64,000 bases of DNA from Methylococcaceae bacterium (GTDB lineage: Bacteria; Pseudomonadota; Gammaproteobacteria; Methylococcales; Methylomonadaceae): positions 29,285 through 93,284 of the forward strand of contig JAUYBL010000034.1 of assembly GCA_030693065.1 (NCBI GenBank), read 5' to 3'. The position numbers and the translations under genes were made by a program. Below the pieces are notes generated by a model. It saw nothing but the letters and a program-made list of their open reading frames with translations, ran no database searches and was not told where the DNA came from. This document shows positions 54,318 to 63,127 of the stretch, one piece after another. The first letter of the stretch is position 1; each line of letters begins with the position of its first letter.

Positions 54318-54567
54318 GGCCGATGCCTCCGTACACGGATTGGGCGATTTCCTGGCCCAGTTGGGTGGGGTTGTTGCCGGTCAATTGCAGGCCGTTTGCG
54401 GACAGTTTCGGCATAGCCACACCTTCAATTAGATTGGCTGCCAGGCCGCCTTGAGTGAGCAAGCGAGTCAATTCAAGTGTTAAGCTGGCTTGCAGTAAAT
54501 GACGTTGGTCGGGGGCGATGTTAACGCCGTCTAAAATCAGCCGTTCGATGTGTAGCGTGATATTCAT
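54310..54567 (-). CDS. Small conserved eCIS-associated protein
   Basis: An 85-residue soluble protein starting MNITLHIERLILDGVNIAPD and ending PTQLGQEIAQSVYGGIGRE, no membrane segment or Cys. Proteins of this pattern (an IERL.LDG start and LGxxIAxxVYGGIG end) recur after the AAA ATPase in such clusters, as I recall. Function unknown; the position suggests an assembly or payload-loading adaptor. It overlaps the ATPase gene by an ATGA and payload 3 by 8 bases. Confidence 0.7.
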   Translation of the reverse strand: MNITLHIERLILDGVNIAPDQRHLLQASLTLELTRLLTQGGLAANLIEGVAMPKLSANGLQLTGNNPTQLGQEIAQSVYGGIGRE

Positions 54568-56645
54568 GACTTGGCTCCAACAACGTCCAGAATTCGAAAT
54601 TCGGCTTCATTCACCGGTTTATCCAGTTTGCGTAATTCACTGCGAATGGCGTCATAAATTAACGGCAGAGTGACTATAGCTTCCGAATCAGATTGTGCAG
54701 CGGCAAGAAAAGCTGCGTTTAAAGCGATGTTTTGGATGCTCCCGCCCGTTAAATTGAAGCGGGCCAAGCGCTCGTAATCCAATTCGGCTGCCTTGGGTAC
54801 GTCACTTGGAAATACTTTTCGCCACATTTCTTTGCGCTCCGGCAAACCGGGAAACGGGAAGTTGACGATAAAGCGCAACCGCCGCATAAAGGCTTGATCG
54901 AGCGAGCTTTTCATATTGGTCGCCAATATTGCCAAGCCCCGATAGGCTTCGATGCGTTGCAGCAGGTAGTTGATTTCGATGTTGGCGTAACGATCGTGAC
55001 TATCTTTGACTTCGCTACGTTTGCCGAACAAAGCGTCGGCTTCGTCGAAAAACAGTACCGCACCGCCATCTTCGGCAGCGTCGAATAACCTACGGAGATT
55101 TTTCTCGGTTTCGCCGATGTATTTACTGACCACCGATGACAAATCGATACGGTAAAGATGCAGTTGTAAGGCATTAGCAAGCACTTCGGCGGCCATGGTT
55201 TTACCGGTGCCGCTTTCGCCTGCAAACAACACGCTAAGCCCCAGTCCGCGGTTCATTTTGGCAAGAAAGCCCCAGTCGTTATAGACCTTGCCGCGTTGGT
55301 CAACCTGATTGACGATTTGCTGCAATATCGTCAACGCTTCTTGCGGCAGGACTAGGTTTTTCCAGGTGGCTTTAGCATCGATGCGTTGCGCCAGCTGGTC
55401 TAGGCTGGGGGTGGTTTTAAGCAGGCAGGCTTGCCATAAGCGTGTTGGCAGACTGTCCGGCTTAGCGGAAATGTCTGCTAACTCGGCGCGGGCAATTTGT
55501 TGGATAGCAAGTACATCCAGGTTGAACTGTCCGGCTAAACGGGCGGCGGTAGTGTTTTCGTTACCGCCCAACGCGGCGTTCCAGGCTAATTGCTGCTCAG
55601 CGGAGGTAGGCTTGCTGATTTCCAAGCTCCAGCCGCCAAGTTCGGCGCGAAGCTCGCGCGTAGCAATAATCACAATACCGCCGACATTTTTTACTAAGCG
55701 CTGCACTGCCCCGGCATGAGCGGCAGTTTCGTCAAGACCATGCGCATCAAGATAAAGGGCTATCGGCAGCAACTGACGTTCACGTCCCCATAAGCGAATC
55801 AGATTTTCCAATTCAGCGGTTTGCGCCGGTAAGCTGTCTACAGCAAAGCGAGTTATTTGCAAGCCAAAACCAGCAAGCGCCTGGCTTGCCACCGCTTGTT
55901 TTGCTGAAGCATCGGTACCGGTCAGTTGAATAATCAGCGCACGCTGTCCGGCATCGGCTTGATTTGCCGCCAAATAGTGCCGCAGCATTTCCGCCGCCAG
56001 CCGCTGCGATGGTGCCAGTGCATCTTCATCTTGAGCGGTCGCTTCGATAGTGCTGATAAATGGCATCAGCCTATCGTCGACGATGTGTTTGGGTTCAATG
56101 ATGTAGTTAACAATGCGCTCGTCGGCACGCAAGGCGCTGGTGGTCAGAGGCTCTGCACCGGGTTGGTTAATTTCCAGCAAGCGCCAGTAGCGCAATGGCC
56201 GCTCGGCGGAAATTGCATCCCATTTATGCTCGTCGAATATTTGCGCCGCCAAGGCAAAGGTGGGATACGGTTTGCCGTGGGCTTTTGCGCACAACGCGGC
56301 AGTTGACCCATCCAACTCCATGGCAACGCATAGCAACAATACCTCGCGTTCAAAGCGGGTCAGTCCGAGTTGTTGGCTAAGAATAATTAATGCGGGCGGT
56401 GGATTTACAGCTTCGGCGCTAGCCATACGTTCGGCAGCCAATGCCAATACAGCGGTTTTTGCAGACTCATCCTGCTGAGTTGCGGCCTCGTCTGTATTCG
56501 GTTTAAACCAGTGGTTTTTTACCGGTTCGGGAATTTTTACCGGCGCTACCGAATCAATTTGTCTTTGCAGGCGCAGTTGGACCCAATGCATAGCATCACG
56601 CAAATAATCATCATTGCTTTGCAGCCATTGCTCGCGCTCGTTCAT
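54564..56645 (-). CDS. AAA+ ATPase of the injection system (Afp15/Pvc15-like)
   Basis: A 693-residue cytoplasmic ATPase. The N-terminal part (about 1-430) has the eCIS-type helical and degenerate ATPase domain. The C-terminal AAA domain carries Walker A GESGTGKT (476-483), Walker B LFFDEAD (531-537), and the sensor/arginine-finger region (ILATNMKSSLDQAFMRRLRF, 'MRRLRF'). In Afp/PVC this protein is needed for particle assembly or stability and may help load payloads. It overlaps both neighbours by ATGA, tying it to the cap and the small protein. Confidence 0.9.
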   Translation of the reverse strand: MNEREQWLQSNDDYLRDAMHWVQLRLQRQIDSVAPVKIPEPVKNHWFKPNTDEAATQQDESAKTAVLALAAERMASAEAVNPPPALIILSQQLGLTRFEREVLLLCVAMELDGSTAALCAKAHGKPYPTFALAAQIFDEHKWDAISAERPLRYWRLLEINQPGAEPLTTSALRADERIVNYIIEPKHIVDDRLMPFISTIEATAQDEDALAPSQRLAAEMLRHYLAANQADAGQRALIIQLTGTDASAKQAVASQALAGFGLQITRFAVDSLPAQTAELENLIRLWGRERQLLPIALYLDAHGLDETAAHAGAVQRLVKNVGGIVIIATRELRAELGGWSLEISKPTSAEQQLAWNAALGGNENTTAARLAGQFNLDVLAIQQIARAELADISAKPDSLPTRLWQACLLKTTPSLDQLAQRIDAKATWKNLVLPQEALTILQQIVNQVDQRGKVYNDWGFLAKMNRGLGLSVLFAGESGTGKTMAAEVLANALQLHLYRIDLSSVVSKYIGETEKNLRRLFDAAEDGGAVLFFDEADALFGKRSEVKDSHDRYANIEINYLLQRIEAYRGLAILATNMKSSLDQAFMRRLRFIVNFPFPGLPERKEMWRKVFPSDVPKAAELDYERLARFNLTGGSIQNIALNAAFLAAAQSDSEAIVTLPLIYDAIRSELRKLDKPVNEAEFRILDVVGAKS

Positions 56646-58006
56646 ACGATTGTCACCTGCTGATTGTCGGCAAATACCGGCGGTAACGGTTTGCCATCGC
56701 CGTCATAAGTCCGCGTAAACGGCATGCTATCGACGCCATCTATACATAAGCGTACCGGCAGATCGGTGGCGACTGGAGCATCGCTAATGACAAATACCAA
56801 TGTGTCGGTATTGGCCGGATGGGCATTGGCAATGACTTCACGATCGGGTAATAACAAGGTTGCCGTTTGTTCTTTTAGCACCTGCGGAGAACAGGTCAGG
56901 GTCACTGTTGCCTTGACACCGACTCGGGCAATCGGGTTAGCAGGCGAAATAGCATTGATGCGTGGCGCCAATACCAATAACTTGTCATTGCTGTGATGGA
57001 CTTTAGTACCTTGAGTAACACTCACTGCAACATTATAAAGACCGGTGCGCCAGGCTGTTTGGGCGGCTGGATCGGTCGGTAGAGTTAGTTTAATGCGGCT
57101 AGCAGTGCGGTCCGCCGCAAGCACCGGAATACTTAGCGGCGGTAAAAACAGCGGATGTTCCGGCTCGCTATAGCGCGTATGTTTAAATTCCACGCTTACA
57201 CTATCGCCAGTCAAATTTTGACCTTGTAAAATCAATTGCAAGCCCAGCTCCGCACTTGGGTACGACGTCGGCAATGGCTCAATGCCGCCATCTTGTACCG
57301 GGCCGATATGAATGTTTTCCAGCAACGGAAATAGTGACACCACATTTGCCGCGGCATCGACACCTCGATCATCTTCGCCCCGGCTAAGTACCGGCAAGGC
57401 TGTCTTGGCTGGCTTGGTACTTTGAATTAGCACCACGGATACCTGATAAGCCATCGACTGACGGTAACGCGCTTGCATCGCCGTCCACAATTTAGAAAGC
57501 TCTTCGGTGGTCAGGTAATGTGGGGTGATTTTTATTTGTTCGACTTGTTCAGCCAAATCCAAAGCCGATAAATTGCCAAAAATTTCTGACGGCAACCCGG
57601 ATCCGATCGGGCTACTCAATGCGGTACGAATGTCTCTTCGTGACAGCACGGGATGTTCATGCAAAATTTGTAGCGCATAGCCCAACAGTATTTCGGCGTT
57701 GAAATCCTGCGCGCCATAAGCCGTCAATAGGTAATGCAGATCAAGCGCCAGCGGGGGATTACTCAAACGTTCGCCGCTGCTGTCGCGCGAAGGTAATCCA
57801 ACATTGCGCCAGCCTTGATTGGGTGTGACTTGATACAAAAATAAATTCAGCTGATTCGGCTCTTGGGTGCCGGTAGTGATCCGGTCCGGCGGCACCGCAG
57901 TCACAGAAAAACTACCCACCGGCGCAAGATCATGATCAATCAGGCCATTATTGAGCACGTCTTTTAACACGGCCGTCACCCCGGCAATGGCTAGTGGGCC
58001 GCTCAT
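56642..58006 (-). CDS. DUF4255/Pvc16-like tail terminator
   Basis: A 454-residue protein. The N-terminal DUF4255 domain (about 5-195) includes AIAGVTAVLKDVLNNGLID, NQLNLFLYQVTPNQGWRN, DLHYLLTAYGAQDFNAEILL and LLGYALQILHEHPVLSR. It corresponds to the Afp16/Pvc16 cap that ends tube and sheath polymerisation. The C-terminal half (about 230-454) is Ig-like beta-rich, present only in longer members. It overlaps the preceding (58003) and following genes by ATGA. Confidence 0.9.
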   Translation of the reverse strand: MSGPLAIAGVTAVLKDVLNNGLIDHDLAPVGSFSVTAVPPDRITTGTQEPNQLNLFLYQVTPNQGWRNVGLPSRDSSGERLSNPPLALDLHYLLTAYGAQDFNAEILLGYALQILHEHPVLSRRDIRTALSSPIGSGLPSEIFGNLSALDLAEQVEQIKITPHYLTTEELSKLWTAMQARYRQSMAYQVSVVLIQSTKPAKTALPVLSRGEDDRGVDAAANVVSLFPLLENIHIGPVQDGGIEPLPTSYPSAELGLQLILQGQNLTGDSVSVEFKHTRYSEPEHPLFLPPLSIPVLAADRTASRIKLTLPTDPAAQTAWRTGLYNVAVSVTQGTKVHHSNDKLLVLAPRINAISPANPIARVGVKATVTLTCSPQVLKEQTATLLLPDREVIANAHPANTDTLVFVISDAPVATDLPVRLCIDGVDSMPFTRTYDGDGKPLPPVFADNQQVTIV

Positions 58007-58863
58007 GACCTGCCTCCGTTGCGCTGTTTAAGATAATCATCCAGACTCATCGTTGTGGATGCTGCCCGCGGTTTTGGTGCAGGTTTGTCAGGCGTTTGGG
58101 TTGCGCGAATTTCGATGCGGCCGATGGTAACCTGGATAGTCGACTCGGGTGACTCGCTCGACTCAGCGCGCACAGATGTAGTTTGAGCAGATTGAACCGA
58201 TGCAGGTGCCGCAGCTAGTTGCTCAGAGCGCACAGTAATGCGAGCTGGCTTAACGGGCAAAGGCCGCGGCACGTCTTCCCAGCGTTTAATTTCTACTAAG
58301 TTATCGCTAGCGGCACTCTCATTACCGACTATCTCCCTTTGCATAGCCTGGAATGATCGCTCTTGTAAGCGCTCAATCGTATTTAAGTTATGTTCTGGTT
58401 GCAGATGTTGAGCTGGTTGCTTTATCGCTTGAACAGGCGGAGCAATGGGTTTGGGTTGAGTCTTAATGGGCTTAGTTTTGGCCAAATCCATTGGTGGCCA
58501 AGCAAGTTCTGCCGGAGCATCCGTCACTTTAGGCGCTGGTTTTATAGTCGCGTTTATACTTGCTGCGGGTTCGGCACGCATAGCTTGTTTTTGCCCGCCA
58601 TCATCTTGCGTTTTTACCTGCAAGTAAGTTGGCGTGACCGACTTGATCAGGACATCGTTTGGCGTTTGTCTCTCAACAATATCTGCAGTGCGCACTGTAG
58701 CTGGCCCTTCGCCCACCTTGATGTCCTGATTTTCGCCAGTATTGCCAAGTGAACCAATATCATCTCCATCACTCGCCGCTTCAAATCGACTGGTCAGTCG
58801 TGGTTGCACCGACTCCAGTTGATTAAGTGTCAATGCGGCGATATGGTTCAGGTATTGGCTCAT
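58003..58863 (-). CDS. Disordered eCIS hypothetical protein
   Basis: A 286-residue, mostly low-complexity, Pro/Ala/Lys/Glu-rich protein. The N-terminal MSQYLNHIAALTLNQLE followed by SVQPRLTSRFE is the conserved head of a short-motif family seen in eCIS operons. A second short motif ends the protein (TTMSLDDYLKQRNGG). In between there is no fold visible (PKPIAPPVQAIKQPAQH). Probably a tether or recruitment factor. It overlaps both neighbours by ATGA. Confidence 0.65.
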   Translation of the reverse strand: MSQYLNHIAALTLNQLESVQPRLTSRFEAASDGDDIGSLGNTGENQDIKVGEGPATVRTADIVERQTPNDVLIKSVTPTYLQVKTQDDGGQKQAMRAEPAASINATIKPAPKVTDAPAELAWPPMDLAKTKPIKTQPKPIAPPVQAIKQPAQHLQPEHNLNTIERLQERSFQAMQREIVGNESAASDNLVEIKRWEDVPRPLPVKPARITVRSEQLAAAPASVQSAQTTSVRAESSESPESTIQVTIGRIEIRATQTPDKPAPKPRAASTTMSLDDYLKQRNGGRS

Positions 58864-59594
58864 TGCAGCACCCGCTCCAGATAATACCGACGCCGAGCTG
58901 CACTCATTGCCAAAATATCGGCTTCACGCCAACTGTAGGCTTGCGCTAACAGATGTACTTCATTCAACACACGTTGCGCCCAAGCGTTAATTTCCGTCCA
59001 CAGAAATGAAGCAATATCAAACGGAGCCAACCAACTATGCAGACAATCTGGGCAACATAAATCCAGTTCAACATCGGCTTGAGGATCAGCCGCCGACATG
59101 GTCGCTTCAATTTTGTTTAGAACTTCTTCCGGCAAGGCAGCCACTGGACATGCCTGGCCTTCATAAGTCGCCGACAACAAGCAGCGTTCAAAAAACACAT
59201 TCCGTGCGGTATCCAAGCTATCGACAGCTTCAATGTGCAGCAAATCTTGGCTGTCCGGCAGGCGAAACTGCAATTCAAATCCTTCTATAGATAACGCAAA
59301 TGGTTGATGCTGCAGGGTATTCTGCTCGACGCAAATATCCGCGACATCCAAGCCCACTTCCAGTTGCTCGTGGCAAAACGGGCATTTTGCGACAATGCTC
59401 AACTGCGGCCCGAACAACAGCTCGCGCAATTTGAGCGCTAAGCCGTCGCGCTGACCGATAGGTAAGCTCAGCAATTGTACGTCGGACAATTCCGGATACA
59501 CTGTTGCCAGTAACGTCAATACACGGCGAGTCATCGACTGCGACCCGCCACGTTCCCACGCGGCCAATAAATCTGCAGTCGAAATACTAGCCAT
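58860..59594 (-). CDS. Zinc-ribbon baseplate/assembly protein (T4 gp26-like)
   Basis: A 244-residue protein. ATG at 59594 follows directly after the tube stop; an open frame beyond lies inside the tube gene. Two CxxC knuckles, CPFC (71-74) and CPDC (181-184), suggest a zinc ribbon. The segment ALKLRELLFGPQLSIVAKCP and the LTLLATVYPELSD helix resemble T4 baseplate-type gp26/gp51 relatives present in eCIS loci. The C-terminus (READILAMSAARRRYYLE) is helical. Likely a baseplate or tube-assembly factor; family call by pattern. Confidence 0.6.
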   Translation of the reverse strand: MASISTADLLAAWERGGSQSMTRRVLTLLATVYPELSDVQLLSLPIGQRDGLALKLRELLFGPQLSIVAKCPFCHEQLEVGLDVADICVEQNTLQHQPFALSIEGFELQFRLPDSQDLLHIEAVDSLDTARNVFFERCLLSATYEGQACPVAALPEEVLNKIEATMSAADPQADVELDLCCPDCLHSWLAPFDIASFLWTEINAWAQRVLNEVHLLAQAYSWREADILAMSAARRRYYLERVLQ

Positions 59595-59596
59595 GA

Positions 59597-60121
59597 CTAT
59601 TGCGGCTCGGTAAAGGTAGCTTCGGTAGGTTCTGTCACGTCGTAATCCCGCTCCCAGCCCTCGTTTTCCAGCTTGATATGTTGAATTGCCACCGCATTGG
59701 CATTGGCATCCAAATCGGGCAGCGCCTGAAATTCGGATACCCAGCAACGAAACAGCTTGTACGACACCGCTAACTGACCGGCTTCGTTGTACAGTTCAAT
59801 AATGATGTCTTTGCGAAAATCCTTTAGCGACACTTCTGATCCGAGTCCGGAACCGAAATTCCACACTTTGTTCGCCCACTGCTCAAAATCCTTATCGTGG
59901 GTAACGCCGCGTTCCAAGCTAATCGCCTCGAACTCGGTACGCCCCGGCGATTTTCGGCTACTGCTGGGATCGCCGCCTTCACGGTGTTTAACCACTTCGG
60001 TGGTCCGTTTTAATGCGCCGACTTTACTGACGCCCGCTACATACTTACCATCCCATTTAACGCGAAATTTGAAGTTTTTATAGGGATCGAATCGTTGTGC
60101 ATTAACGCTAAACTGTGCCAT
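59597..60121 (-). CDS. Contractile tail tube protein
   Basis: A 174-residue tail-tube (gp19/Hcp-like) protein starting MAQFSVNAQRFDPYKNFKFR. The tube fold motifs are FRVKWDGKYVAGVSKVGALKR and KHREGGDPSSSRKSPGRTEF, then ISLERGVTHDKDFEQWANKV and CWVSEFQALPDLDANANAVA. It polymerises into the inner tube that holds payloads. The ribosome site (AAGGAGCACGCG) is strong, as expected for a major structural protein. Only one ordinary tube gene is present, whereas Afp/PVC have two. Confidence 0.93.
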   Translation of the reverse strand: MAQFSVNAQRFDPYKNFKFRVKWDGKYVAGVSKVGALKRTTEVVKHREGGDPSSSRKSPGRTEFEAISLERGVTHDKDFEQWANKVWNFGSGLGSEVSLKDFRKDIIIELYNEAGQLAVSYKLFRCWVSEFQALPDLDANANAVAIQHIKLENEGWERDYDVTEPTEATFTEPQ

Positions 60122-60133
60122 GACGCGTGCTCC

Positions 60134-62122
60134 TTAAACTTCAATTTGCCCAGCGATTTGCTGGATCTTGATGACAACAAATTCGGCCGGTTTTAACGGT
60201 GCAAAGCCGACCACAATGTTGACGATGCCGGAATTGATGTCGGTTTGATTAGTCGTTTCCTTGTCGCATTTGACGAAATAAGCATCTCTTGGCGTGCTGC
60301 CTTGAAATGCCCCTTGGCGAAATAAATTATGCAAAAATGCCCCGATATTCAGCCGAATTTGCGCCCATAGCGGCTCATCGTTAGGCTCAAACACCACCCA
60401 CTTAGTACCGCGATACAGGCTTTCTTCGATAAATAACGCCGTGCGACGCACAGGTATATATTTCCATTCATCGGCTAATTGATCCGCACCGCGCAGGGTA
60501 CGAGATCCCCAGACAATGCGACCAATCACCGGAAATGCCCGTAGACAGTTGATGCCAAGTGGATTGAGCTCACCGTTTTCGGCATCGGTCAGATTAACGC
60601 TAAGTTGCGGCACACCTGCCAAAGTCGCCTCTAAACCTGCCGGGGCTTTCCAAACGCCGCGCTGGGTGTCGGTTCTCGCGAAAATACCGGCCACCGCGCC
60701 ACTGGGTGCAAATTCTTCGATTTGATTATCGCGTAATGGGTTAGGCTGTTTGAGACGAGGGAAAAACAACGCGGCATTTTTGCTGACGATGCCGGGGTAG
60801 CTGTCTTCGGCCTTGGTAAAATCATCGCGCGCCTTATCTTTTGTCGTCCAACTGCTGTGCGGATCAACCAATAATAATGCCCGCCGTTCTTGGCAATAGG
60901 CATCAGCAGCAGCGAGTAGATTGAGTTCCACATCAAATTTGCCGTCCTGATCGCTATCTTTATAAGGCGGAATCACCAGCAGATTAAAAAGATCGGCTTG
61001 TTCGAGGGCATGAAGGCCTTTTTTATTTTTCTTGCTACTCGTCGGTAAAAAATCGTTGATGGTTAAAGACGAGCCGTCTGAGACAGCATCTGCTGAGGCT
61101 TTTTTGGCAGCGTCTAAGTCGCCTTTAGCAGATTTTTCTGCAGCTTTAGCCGCATCAAGTCCGGTTCCACCTGTGTTTTGTATATTTTCGCGCTTTGCTT
61201 TCGCTCGCAAATATTTGTTTTGGGCCTGAGTCACGCTGTCTTGCGTCAACGCCCAAAGTGCATTCTGCTTGGTCGCATCATTGGGGTTATCAATTACGTC
61301 TTTGATTGCACCTTTGATTGCGCTTAAATCCGGCAACGCAGTTGGCGGCCAAGTGCCATCAAAGGCCAACAGTTTGGACTCGCTCGCCAACACTTTGTCG
61401 ATACGCCGCGGCCCATCAACCACTGATAAATTCAGATAACGCTCAGAACTACCGCCCGGTGATGTATCCGTCACCGTCAGGTTGAATAAGCTGTCATCTG
61501 AAATATTGTTGCGATCAACACTCGCACGCAAGTTTGCTCCCCAGCGGCCTTCGTAAAGCGCTTCCAGTGTTATCGAACCCACACTGAGTTTGGCTTTTGC
61601 AAAAGGCGCTGTGGCGGCAACCGCGGCCTCAGCGACTTTTTTAACGGAATCTTTATCGGCCCCCGTTCTGGCAGCCTCTTTCTCGGCAGCATCGGCAACT
61701 TTATCGGCCGCAGTCTTTTCTGGCTCAACTGTATAAGTATTCGCCTTGGCTCTCGCCGCTGCGGCCGCCGCATTCTCATCAGTGCCGGTCGCCGCATCCG
61801 CTACAGCCTGTGCAGCCGCTTCTACGGCACTGCGCGCATCTTCATCGGCGAAATCGTTATGAAATAACCTGACCACAATTGCCTGACTGCCGCCATTGAT
61901 ATAAAAATCTCTCACAGCGTAACCAAGCGTACTGTCGAGCCACAAACCGCCAAAGGTCTGCTCAAAGTCGGAAAAATTGTTGATGGTTTTTGCTTCGTTG
62001 GTCGGCCCGCGCGGGGCTCGGCCGATAAATGCGGTGATAGACGTCGCCACACCGGTAATAGTGCGGACGCCACTGGAAATCTCTTCGATATAAACGCCGG
62101 GATAGGAGAGTGTTGCGGGCAT
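60134..62122 (-). CDS. Contractile tail sheath protein with two insertions
   Basis: A 662-residue sheath. The conserved N-terminus (SYPGVYIEEISSGVRTITGV, TAFIGRAPRGP) and C-terminal domain (ADEWKYIPVRRTALFIEESL, WVVFEPNDEPLW, FVVIKIQQIAGQ) are typical. Two Ala/Lys-rich helical insertions are unusual: about 91-178 (EDARSAVEAAAQAVADAATG) and about 285-350 (LDAAKAAEKSAKGDLDAAKK). It has a strong ribosome site (AGAGGAGC). As the first structural gene it is probably the most expressed. Single sheath gene, unlike the three of Afp/PVC. Confidence 0.93.
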   Translation of the reverse strand: MPATLSYPGVYIEEISSGVRTITGVATSITAFIGRAPRGPTNEAKTINNFSDFEQTFGGLWLDSTLGYAVRDFYINGGSQAIVVRLFHNDFADEDARSAVEAAAQAVADAATGTDENAAAAAARAKANTYTVEPEKTAADKVADAAEKEAARTGADKDSVKKVAEAAVAATAPFAKAKLSVGSITLEALYEGRWGANLRASVDRNNISDDSLFNLTVTDTSPGGSSERYLNLSVVDGPRRIDKVLASESKLLAFDGTWPPTALPDLSAIKGAIKDVIDNPNDATKQNALWALTQDSVTQAQNKYLRAKAKRENIQNTGGTGLDAAKAAEKSAKGDLDAAKKASADAVSDGSSLTINDFLPTSSKKNKKGLHALEQADLFNLLVIPPYKDSDQDGKFDVELNLLAAADAYCQERRALLLVDPHSSWTTKDKARDDFTKAEDSYPGIVSKNAALFFPRLKQPNPLRDNQIEEFAPSGAVAGIFARTDTQRGVWKAPAGLEATLAGVPQLSVNLTDAENGELNPLGINCLRAFPVIGRIVWGSRTLRGADQLADEWKYIPVRRTALFIEESLYRGTKWVVFEPNDEPLWAQIRLNIGAFLHNLFRQGAFQGSTPRDAYFVKCDKETTNQTDINSGIVNIVVGFAPLKPAEFVVIKIQQIAGQIEV

Positions 62123-62708
62123 GACGTGCTCCTCTTAACTACGACATGACACTAAATGACATAGTCACTCGGACATTTAATCGTTTGTGTCGAAACAGGC
62201 TGCTATCAACCAGAACTCAACCTCGATCAAGCCTTGCAAGCCAACCAAAATAAAAAATTGTTACCCCAAATAAGGCACAGCATTTTTATATCCGTCCGAA
62301 TTGTTTGCTGATTTGATGACACCGTCAATACGTATAGCTACGTAGACTGTCCTATTTAGAGGGTGATAATAAATCTGGTTTTGCTGGAGAAATATCTGTC
62401 CATCCCTATTACCGTGAGTTCCTCACTACTGTGTTCTCTCATCGGCGACCTCCCCAGAAAAGCAACAGTATCAGCACAATTTTTTAACAATTTATAATCA
62501 ATAAGTTGCAAAATGATTTTCTCCCTCTCCTGCTGGATGCCTGCATTGAAACAGGTAGCAAGGTCTAAAAGACTTGTGTAGATACCTATGTTCCTTTTTA
62601 GAAAACAATTTCCAGCTCATGCCGTGTCCGCAATTGACCTAAAAATTCATATTTCCATGTCGAATGGCAGGGCCGCGCTTAAGTATCAATAAACCCCAAG
62701 CAATCAAA
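62123..62708. promoter_or_regulatory. eCIS operon upstream region, promoter not resolved
   Basis: About 590 bases of A/T-rich DNA before the sheath gene, no gene seen. A minus-strand string ttgcaacttattgattataa (near 62,500) has TTGCAA and TATAA-like elements but not at ideal spacing. No riboswitch, sigma-54 or integration-site pattern was recognised. Confidence 0.4.
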
Positions 62709-63119
62709 TTATTGCTCCACCGTCACAAAGGCTATTTTGGTAATCCCGGCATGCTGAACGACTGCCATCACTTCTGCTAATTTGGAATAAATCACGCTCT
62801 GGTCTGCATATAAGTGCAAGCCAATGTCCGGGTTTTGGGTTTTTTCGGTAGTTAACGCGGTTTCCAATGCGGCAAGATCGGCAATGGGCAATTTGTTAAG
62901 CGTGATAATGCCTTGTACATCAATGCCCAGTTGCAGTGGTTGCTCTTTGACATCGGCAGTGGTTTCAACGGTTTTGGGCAAGGTGACATGCACGGACTGC
63001 GTTAATAACGGTGCGGTTACTAATAAGATGATTACCAACACCAACATCACGTCGACCAGCGGCGTCACGTTGATGTCGCTCATCGCTTCTTCGTTGTCTG
63101 ATTGCGGTTTAAAAGCCAT
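62709..63119 (-). CDS. exbD: Second ExbD/TolR-family protein
   Basis: A 136-residue single-span protein. INVTPLVDVMLVLVIILLV contains the membrane Asp; the periplasmic part ends KIAFVTVEQ. It is a paralogue of the ExbD at 12.1 kb (shared INVTPLVDVMLVL and VHVTLPKT/VHVNLPKT segments). Nine bases after exbB. Supplies proton-motive energy with its own TonB, whose end is at the window edge. Confidence 0.9.
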   Translation of the reverse strand: MAFKPQSDNEEAMSDINVTPLVDVMLVLVIILLVTAPLLTQSVHVTLPKTVETTADVKEQPLQLGIDVQGIITLNKLPIADLAALETALTTEKTQNPDIGLHLYADQSVIYSKLAEVMAVVQHAGITKIAFVTVEQ

Positions 63120-63127
63120 GGCGCGTC

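Noticed and set aside
34389..62122. Contractile prophage or type VI secretion system
   Set aside because: No capsid, portal, terminase, lysogeny or integrase genes, and no TssJ/TssL/TssM; instead the AAA ATPase, DUF4255 and DUF4157 payloads of an eCIS are present.
62123..62708. c-di-GMP riboswitch before the sheath gene
   Set aside because: The conserved GEMM-type segments could not be found on the minus strand.
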